From the NCBI RefSeq assembly GCF_042686025.1, contig NZ_JBHUOZ010000003.1:2294001-2358000 (forward strand): 64,000 nucleotides of DNA, in the 5' to 3' direction. This stretch comes from Terrimonas rubra. GTDB taxonomy: Bacteria; Bacteroidota; Bacteroidia; Chitinophagales; Chitinophagaceae. The notes under the pieces were generated by a model that was not told the origin of the DNA, did no database searches, and saw nothing but the letters and a program-made list of their open reading frames with translations. The position numbers were made by a program, and so were the translations under genes. Positions 59,163-64,000 of this stretch are shown one piece after another. The stretch's first letter is position 1. Every line of letters begins with the position of its first letter.

Positions 59163-59774
59163 ATGAAAAAACTATTTGTCCCTCTTTTGGCCATTGCAGC
59201 CTTTAGTGCTATGGCATTTACCCATTACACTATTGAACCCCTGGCCATTGGCTCCAGTTTACCGGAAGCCAATACCAAATTAACCGATGTATCGGGTAAG
59301 GAAGTAACCCTTGCCGGCAGCAAGAAGAAAAATGGCTTACTGGTTATTTTCAGTTGTAATACCTGTCCGTATGTGATAAAAAACCAGGAACGTAACAATG
59401 AAATGTGTGCCTATGCGGAAAAAAACAATATCGGTGTAGTGATCGTTAACTCCAATGAAGCACAAAGAAATGATGCGGACTCCTACGATGCCATGAAAAA
59501 ATATGCTGCCGACCAGGGGTATAAATGGAATTATGCAGTAGATAAAAACTCAACATTAGCCGATGCTTTTGGTGCTACCAAAACACCGGAGATCTTCCTG
59601 TTTAATAAAGACAGCAAACTGGTGTACCATGGTGCTTTTGACGACAGCCCCTCCAGTCCGAAGGATGTTTCGCGGAAGCATTTACAGGTAGCTATTGACG
59701 AGGCTGTTGCCGGTAAAGAAGTATCTGTTAAAACCTCCAAATCGGTTGGTTGCGGTATTAAGAGAGTAAAATAA
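59163..59774 (+). CDS. Secreted thioredoxin-like (redoxin) protein
   Basis: A 203-residue protein with a signal peptide (1-18, MKKLFVPLLAIAAFSAMA). The mature part is a redoxin fold of the AhpC/TSA-like type with CNTCP as CxxC, VVIVNSNEAQRNDADSYDAM and the cis-proline region ATKTPEIFLFNKDSKLVYHGAFDD. It should act on thiols or peroxides in the periplasm. The earlier in-frame start at 59073 would put 30 residues before the signal peptide, so 59163 is chosen. Confidence 0.88.
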   Translation: MKKLFVPLLAIAAFSAMAFTHYTIEPLAIGSSLPEANTKLTDVSGKEVTLAGSKKKNGLLVIFSCNTCPYVIKNQERNNEMCAYAEKNNIGVVIVNSNEAQRNDADSYDAMKKYAADQGYKWNYAVDKNSTLADAFGATKTPEIFLFNKDSKLVYHGAFDDSPSSPKDVSRKHLQVAIDEAVAGKEVSVKTSKSVGCGIKRVK

Positions 59775-59946
59775 TTGCCCGTTAAAGGTTTAATGGCTTA
59801 AGGTGTAAGGTTTAAGGTCAGTAAGGATCTTATCTTACACCTTAATTTTTTGGGTAGTTACCGGCCGCTGCAATATATCCGGTAAAAGAAACGTTAGCGG
59901 TTTAAACTTACCGGAGCTTTGCTCGTCCAATTTAAAATCCTGCTGC

Positions 59947-61032
59947 ATGAAACCAAGTGTATTTGTAATCCTGCTGGTGTCCGTTATGCTTATCTCCTGT
60001 CAAAAGAATAAACCCGGAACGGATACCCCAGCTTCCGCAGCTCTTTATTTTCCACCCCTCACAGGAGATACCTGGGAAACTACCACCCCCGCTTCTTTGC
60101 AGTGGAACCAGGCCGCCATCAATACCTTATACGATTACCTGGAGCAAAAACATACAAAAGCTTTTATTGTATTAAAAGACGGGAAAATAGTCCTGGAAAA
60201 ATATTATGACACTTTTAGTGCCGGCAGTAACTGGTATTGGGCTTCGGCGGGCAAAACGGTTACAGCCATGCTGGTGGGCATTGCCCAGGCTGAAGGCAAA
60301 TTAAGTATTGGTGATAAAACATCCAAATACCTGGGCACCGGATGGACCCATGCCTCACCGGCCAAAGAAGACCTTATTACCATACGCCACCAGTTAACCA
60401 TGACCACGGGCCTGGATGATGGGGTAACGGATAATTATTGCACCAGCCCCGAGTGCCTGGTGTACAAAGCGGATGCGGGCAGCAGGTGGAGTTACCATAA
60501 TGCACCCTATACCCTTTTGGATAAAGTGATTGAGAATGCCACAGGCCAAAGTTTTAACCAGTATTTCCAGCAAAAGATCCGTGACAGGACAGGCATGAAC
60601 GGTTTATGGATAAAAGATGGTTATAATAATGTGTACTGGAGTACACCACGAAGCATGGCCCGCTATGGCTTACTGTTACTGGCCAAAGGCAAATGGGATC
60701 AGGCCGCCATACTATCCGATGCCGCTTACCTGGAAGCCCAGATCAACAGTTCACAAAACTTAAATCCTTCCTATGGTTATCTCACCTGGCTTAATGGTAA
60801 GTCCAGCTATATGCTCCCCTCCCTGCAGGCTAAATTTCCCGGTATGTTATTTCCCAATGCACCGGTGGATATGTATGCCGCCCTGGGTAAGAACGATCAG
60901 AAAATATACGTTGTCCCCTCACAAAACATAGTTGTTATTCGTATGGGTGAGAGCGCCGGCAATGTACAGCTGGCTGTTTCCAGTTTTGATAATGAATTAT
61001 GGGGACACCTGAAACAGGTGATCGGTTATTGA
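59947..61032 (+). CDS. Lipoprotein serine hydrolase (class C beta-lactamase fold)
   Basis: A 361-residue protein with a lipoprotein signal ending VMLISC (Cys 18). The active-site SxxK is S-A-G-K in YWASAGKTVTAMLVG; the YxN motif is YHN in WSYHNAPYTLLDKV. The family includes class C beta-lactamases, D-aminopeptidases and esterases; the third motif (KTG/HxG) is not obvious. It is a single gene; the substrate is unknown. Confidence 0.88.
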   Translation: MKPSVFVILLVSVMLISCQKNKPGTDTPASAALYFPPLTGDTWETTTPASLQWNQAAINTLYDYLEQKHTKAFIVLKDGKIVLEKYYDTFSAGSNWYWASAGKTVTAMLVGIAQAEGKLSIGDKTSKYLGTGWTHASPAKEDLITIRHQLTMTTGLDDGVTDNYCTSPECLVYKADAGSRWSYHNAPYTLLDKVIENATGQSFNQYFQQKIRDRTGMNGLWIKDGYNNVYWSTPRSMARYGLLLLAKGKWDQAAILSDAAYLEAQINSSQNLNPSYGYLTWLNGKSSYMLPSLQAKFPGMLFPNAPVDMYAALGKNDQKIYVVPSQNIVVIRMGESAGNVQLAVSSFDNELWGHLKQVIGY

Positions 61033-61208
61033 TTTCCGGACGGGTACGATAACCCCGGTATATTATTTACTCCCACCGGCTCAAGGGCATATCAACTTAA
61101 AAAAAAGTTGATAATCGTTTTATGGATTTATGGAGGGCCTGCATCATACACTGTAAACGGCTTACTGCCTGTTACCGTAAACCAAAACATTCACCAAAAA
61201 CTACGCGT

Positions 61209-61403
61209 ATGTTTACCAACAAATTCCTGAGTACCGGCCTGGTAATTATTGCATTAATAGCTAATGGTTATGGGTTTGCCTGGTCATTAAAAACCAACAG
61301 CACCCTGGCTATTATTCTTTCCCTGGTTTGTTTTAGTTCCATTTTGTGTTTTATTTATTTCCTGCAGCAGTACAGAAAAGCCATGGACGAGATAGATCAA
61401 TAA
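61209..61403 (+). CDS. Small membrane protein
   Basis: A 64-residue protein with two hydrophobic helices (~8-23 and ~30-50) and a charged C-terminus (QQYRKAMDEIDQ). It has no recognised family. ATG 61209 is taken as start, since the upstream in-frame region has no protein character. It follows the hydrolase gene by 176 bases. Confidence 0.55.
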   Translation: MFTNKFLSTGLVIIALIANGYGFAWSLKTNSTLAIILSLVCFSSILCFIYFLQQYRKAMDEIDQ

Positions 61404-61469
61404 TATACTATCGGTCGTCAGCTTAGGATAAGCTTAAAAATAGCTGTAATAGTAGTTAACTATTGCCTG

Positions 61470-61955
61470 TTATTTCTTTTGCAGCATTTGCTGAATAGTA
61501 CTGATCAGTTTTTCCCTGGATAGCTGGTCACCATGAAAGCTGCGATAACCGGTAGCATTATTGATGAATAAGGTAGCGGGAATAGCCCCTTCCCAGTTCT
61601 TATCAATTTTTGGTAAGAAATAATCGGCGTTGGTTTCATCCAGCCAGGCAACGGGTACCTGTATCTTATGTTTGCCTATGAATTTTTGTATGCCTGCAGG
61701 ATATTCATCTTCCAGGTCAAGTGAAACAAGCAAGAGGGTTAAACTGTCTTTCTTGTATGTATTGGCTGCTTCCAGGAAATAAGGCAGTTCCTCAATACAG
61801 GGAATACAGAAGGTAGCCCAGAAATTAATCACCAGGGGTGTTTTAGTTTCTGCTATTGTTTTTTCCAGGTCGGTGATCTTTATTTTTGCGATCGGCGACT
61901 GCGCCTTTCCAGCTATGCAGGAAAATATAATGGCTATAGATAATAATAATTTCAT
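61470..61955 (-). CDS. Periplasmic TlpA-like thioredoxin
   Basis: A 161-residue protein with a signal peptide (1-18). The redox motif is CIPC in INFWATFCIPCIEELPYF; the domain continues with LLLVSLDLEDEY and GAIPATLFINNATGY (cis-proline). It belongs to the TlpA/ResA group, which reduces periplasmic disulfides, for example in cytochrome c maturation. It lies in opposite orientation to the small membrane protein. Confidence 0.9.
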   Translation of the reverse strand: MKLLLSIAIIFSCIAGKAQSPIAKIKITDLEKTIAETKTPLVINFWATFCIPCIEELPYFLEAANTYKKDSLTLLLVSLDLEDEYPAGIQKFIGKHKIQVPVAWLDETNADYFLPKIDKNWEGAIPATLFINNATGYRSFHGDQLSREKLISTIQQMLQKK

Positions 61956-62021
61956 GCTTTTATATTTACAGCTTCCTTACAAGATAAAGATCATTCCTTC
62001 AGTTTTGTTGAAAAGCGATAT

Positions 62022-62073
62022 ACTGTTGAACGGAGCGTCGCAACTACAGCCCGATCAGGGCACTGTAGCCGGC
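62022..62073 (-). repeat. Dispersed GCCGGCTGC/TTGCG repeat
   Basis: On the minus strand: GCCGGCTACAGTGCC, a spacer, then CTGTAGTTGCGACGCTCCGTT and CAACAGT. Its end GTTGCGACGCTCCGTT is identical to that of the copy at 32406-32450. Confidence 0.65.
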
Positions 62074-62079
62074 TATACC

Positions 62080-62676
62080 TTATTTCTCCTGCCGGTTGGC
62101 CAAAGCCCATTGCTGCATTAACGCCTGCTGTTGGGCTTCCGGTATATTATTGCGGTCATAATGACCCGCCAGTGTTTTTTGCCTGTACGCTTCATATAAG
62201 GTAACCGCACAGGCCACACTAATGTTCAGCGATTTAATAATACCCACCTGCGGAATAATAAAATTGCCATCGGCCGCTGCTACCATCTCCTGTGATACAC
62301 CACCATGTTCGTTACCAAATACCAATGCAATACTTTGGGTAAAATCTACCTGGTATAAATTTACGGCATCATCGCTTAAGTGGGTTGTTAAAATCCGGTC
62401 ATACCGTTTTCGTAACGTCTCCATACAGGATTCAAATTGTTCAAATTCATGAACCGTTAACCACTTTTTGGCACCGGATGAACTTTTAAAGCCCCATTTT
62501 TTATGCCGGGGAATTTTAGAATTGAGGATAAAAATTTCCTGTATGCCCACGGCGTCACAGGTGCGCATTACGGCAGATATATTATGCGGATCAAAAACAT
62601 TTTCTAAAACAATGGTAATATCCTGTTGCCTTTTGGCTAATGCTTTAGACAAGGCAGCTGTTCTTTCAGGCGTCAT
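62080..62676 (-). CDS. trmH: TrmH-family RNA 2'-O-methyltransferase
   Basis: A 198-residue SPOUT methyltransferase. The three family motifs are visible: VLENVFDPHNISAVMRTCDAVGI, IALVFGNEHGGVSQEM and IPQVGIIKSLNISVACAVTLYE, which form the knotted SAM site. The overall match is to tRNA (guanosine-18-2'-O)-methyltransferase TrmH, so tRNA Gm18 is the likely target; other SpoU proteins act on rRNA. It is a single gene. Confidence 0.88.
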   Translation of the reverse strand: MTPERTAALSKALAKRQQDITIVLENVFDPHNISAVMRTCDAVGIQEIFILNSKIPRHKKWGFKSSSGAKKWLTVHEFEQFESCMETLRKRYDRILTTHLSDDAVNLYQVDFTQSIALVFGNEHGGVSQEMVAAADGNFIIPQVGIIKSLNISVACAVTLYEAYRQKTLAGHYDRNNIPEAQQQALMQQWALANRQEK

Positions 62677-62872
62677 AAATACAAAGTTACTAAACTTGTT
62701 TATTATGCCTTATACACCCTGCAATAGCCAGTGAAACCGGCCCATGAAAAACACCATATATATTTTAATAAATACCCTGTTTATTGGTAATAATTCGCAA
62801 ACTTTGCAGCATGAACATTGTTATATAACGGTGATAGTGTTACACCTGTTATAAACCTCTAACCAACCAACC

Positions 62873-64000
62873 ATGGACGATTTTTTAGCAGCCCGCTCGC
62901 AGATGGCCATGTCTTTAGGGTTTCATATCATTTTTGCTTGTGTAGGCATGGTAATGCCTTTTTTTATGGCCATAGCCCACTATAAGTATTTAAAAACCGG
63001 CAATGAATTATACAAGGGCCTTACCAGGGCCTGGAGCAAGGGGGTGGCTATTTTGTTTGCTACCGGCGCTGTTTCGGGCACCATGCTGTCGTTTGAGCTC
63101 GGGCTTTTATGGCCGCGTTTCATGCAGCATGCCGGACCTATTTTTGGAATGCCGTTTTCGTTAGAAGGAACGGCATTTTTTATTGAAGCCATTGCCCTGG
63201 GTTATTTTTTATATGGCTGGGACAAGTTCAATAAATGGTTTCACTGGCTCACCGGCCTTATTGTAGGCATCAGCGGCCTGGCATCGGGCATACTGGTAGT
63301 AGCTGCCAATGCGTGGATGAACAGTCCTGCCGGCTTTGATTATGCCGATGGTGTTTATTCCAATATCGACCCCATTAAAGCCATGTTCAATGATGCATGG
63401 TTATCACAGTCCATTCATATGATCATTGCCGCCTTTACCGCCACAGGTTTTGCCGTAGCCGGTGTGCATTCGGTAATGATATTACGTAAAAAAAATATTG
63501 AGTTTCACACCAAAGCTTTTAAGATAGCTGCACTATGCGCCACCATTGCCGCCTTACTGCAACCTTTAAGCGGCGATTTTTCTGCCAAGGATGTAGCCAA
63601 AAGACAACCGGCTAAATTAGCGGCCATGGAAGCGCATTACCACACCGAAGCCTATGCACCTTTTGTTATCGGGGGCATACCCGATGAAAAGAACCAGACC
63701 GTTAAGTATGGCATTAAAATCCCCGGACTGTTAAGTTTCCTGGCACATGGCGATGCCAGCAAGCCTGTTACCGGCCTGAATGATATACCTGAAGCCGACA
63801 GGCCACCCGTAACTATCACGCATTACGCCTTCCAGGTAATGATAGGCCTGGGTATGATCCTGTTCCTGGTATCAGCCTTATATATGCTGGCTTTAATTAA
63901 AAAGAAAAGCTGGTTAACCAAAACCTGGCTGCTCAAATTATTTGTATGGTCCATACCGCTTGGTTATATAGCGCTGGAAGCCGGCTGGACCGTGACCGAA
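62873..64000 (+). CDS. cydA: Cytochrome bd ubiquinol oxidase subunit I, 5' part
   Basis: The first 376 residues; the frame runs off the right edge. It is an inner-membrane quinol oxidase subunit binding hemes b558, b595 and d. H18 in MSLGFHIIFAC and H182 in WLSQSIHMIIAAFTATGFAV match the axial heme histidines. E98 and E105 in SLEGTAFFIEA resemble the conserved acidic pair, and GWTVTE begins the end of the quinol-binding region. The enzyme reduces oxygen at low pressure. cydB is expected beyond the window. The leader contains a possible -7 box (AAACTTTG, 62799-62806). Confidence 0.95.
   Translation, partial: MDDFLAARSQMAMSLGFHIIFACVGMVMPFFMAIAHYKYLKTGNELYKGLTRAWSKGVAILFATGAVSGTMLSFELGLLWPRFMQHAGPIFGMPFSLEGTAFFIEAIALGYFLYGWDKFNKWFHWLTGLIVGISGLASGILVVAANAWMNSPAGFDYADGVYSNIDPIKAMFNDAWLSQSIHMIIAAFTATGFAVAGVHSVMILRKKNIEFHTKAFKIAALCATIAALLQPLSGDFSAKDVAKRQPAKLAAMEAHYHTEAYAPFVIGGIPDEKNQTVKYGIKIPGLLSFLAHGDASKPVTGLNDIPEADRPPVTITHYAFQVMIGLGMILFLVSALYMLALIKKKSWLTKTWLLKLFVWSIPLGYIALEAGWTVTE

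Overview
The window looks like a chromosome segment of a Bacteroidota bacterium, most likely of the Chitinophagia/Chitinophagaceae type. The pointers are several TonB-dependent or outer-membrane barrel proteins (two with carboxypeptidase-regulatory-like N-termini), LytTR and AraC regulators, DUF4199/DUF3810/DUF177 proteins, a Bacteroidota-type LptE, weak Shine-Dalgarno signals and repeated TAnnTTTG (-7) promoter boxes. No species is claimed.

Layout. 1-3550: the 3' end of a TonB receptor, then nrdB-nrdA (class I ribonucleotide reductase, no ATP-cone seen in either subunit) closed by a strong terminator. 3728-4600: a lipoprotein esterase. 4829-4902: tRNA-Pro(GGG). 4903-10847: a 5.9-kb AT-rich island lying between the tRNA-Pro 3' end and a second copy of that end with its terminator. 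It carries a P-loop protein, a HEXXH peptidase, a TIR-like protein, an unrecognised helical protein, a frameshifted RES-like gene and a zinc-ribbon/TIR protein, and no recombinase. This cargo resembles an anti-phage or toxin cluster and is the most unusual part of the window. 11052-25845: SDR with AraC regulator, a secreted RidA, a CPA1 antiporter, a tricorn-like S41 protease, a dihydroorotase-like protein lacking metal ligands with DUF4199 and GT2 genes, DUF2130, an aldo/keto reductase and a thioredoxin-fold protein. 26166-38205: tRNA-Cys, a TonB receptor and a complete assimilatory sulfate reduction operon (cysH-cysD-cysN-SUMT-cysJ-cysI-precorrin-2 dehydrogenase/TauE fusion). A shared palindrome, AGTCTAC-N7-GTAGACT, occurs at five places in front of the operon, inside it, before the TonB receptor and before the thioredoxin-fold gene, suggesting one regulon. 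38438-64000: mostly core genes: phosphopantetheinyl transferase, dcd, a SUKH protein, a LytTR/histidine kinase pair, DUF177-rpmF-plsX, GT2, an outer-membrane barrel protein, miaB, a sigma-54 activator, lptE, a TPR protein, secG, mltG, a YihY protein, redox proteins, a serine hydrolase, trmH and the start of cydA.

How the genes work together. CysDN would make APS; with no APS kinase seen and a CC...CxxC CysH, APS is probably reduced directly to sulfite. CysJI reduces sulfite to sulfide, using siroheme made by SUMT and the dehydrogenase/chelatase half of the fusion, whose TauE half could move sulfite or a related anion. The shared operator ties an outer-membrane receptor and a thiol-redox protein to this pathway. 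The miaB-to-YihY stretch is a cell-envelope block. Intergenic DNA carries at least two families of degenerate dispersed repeats.
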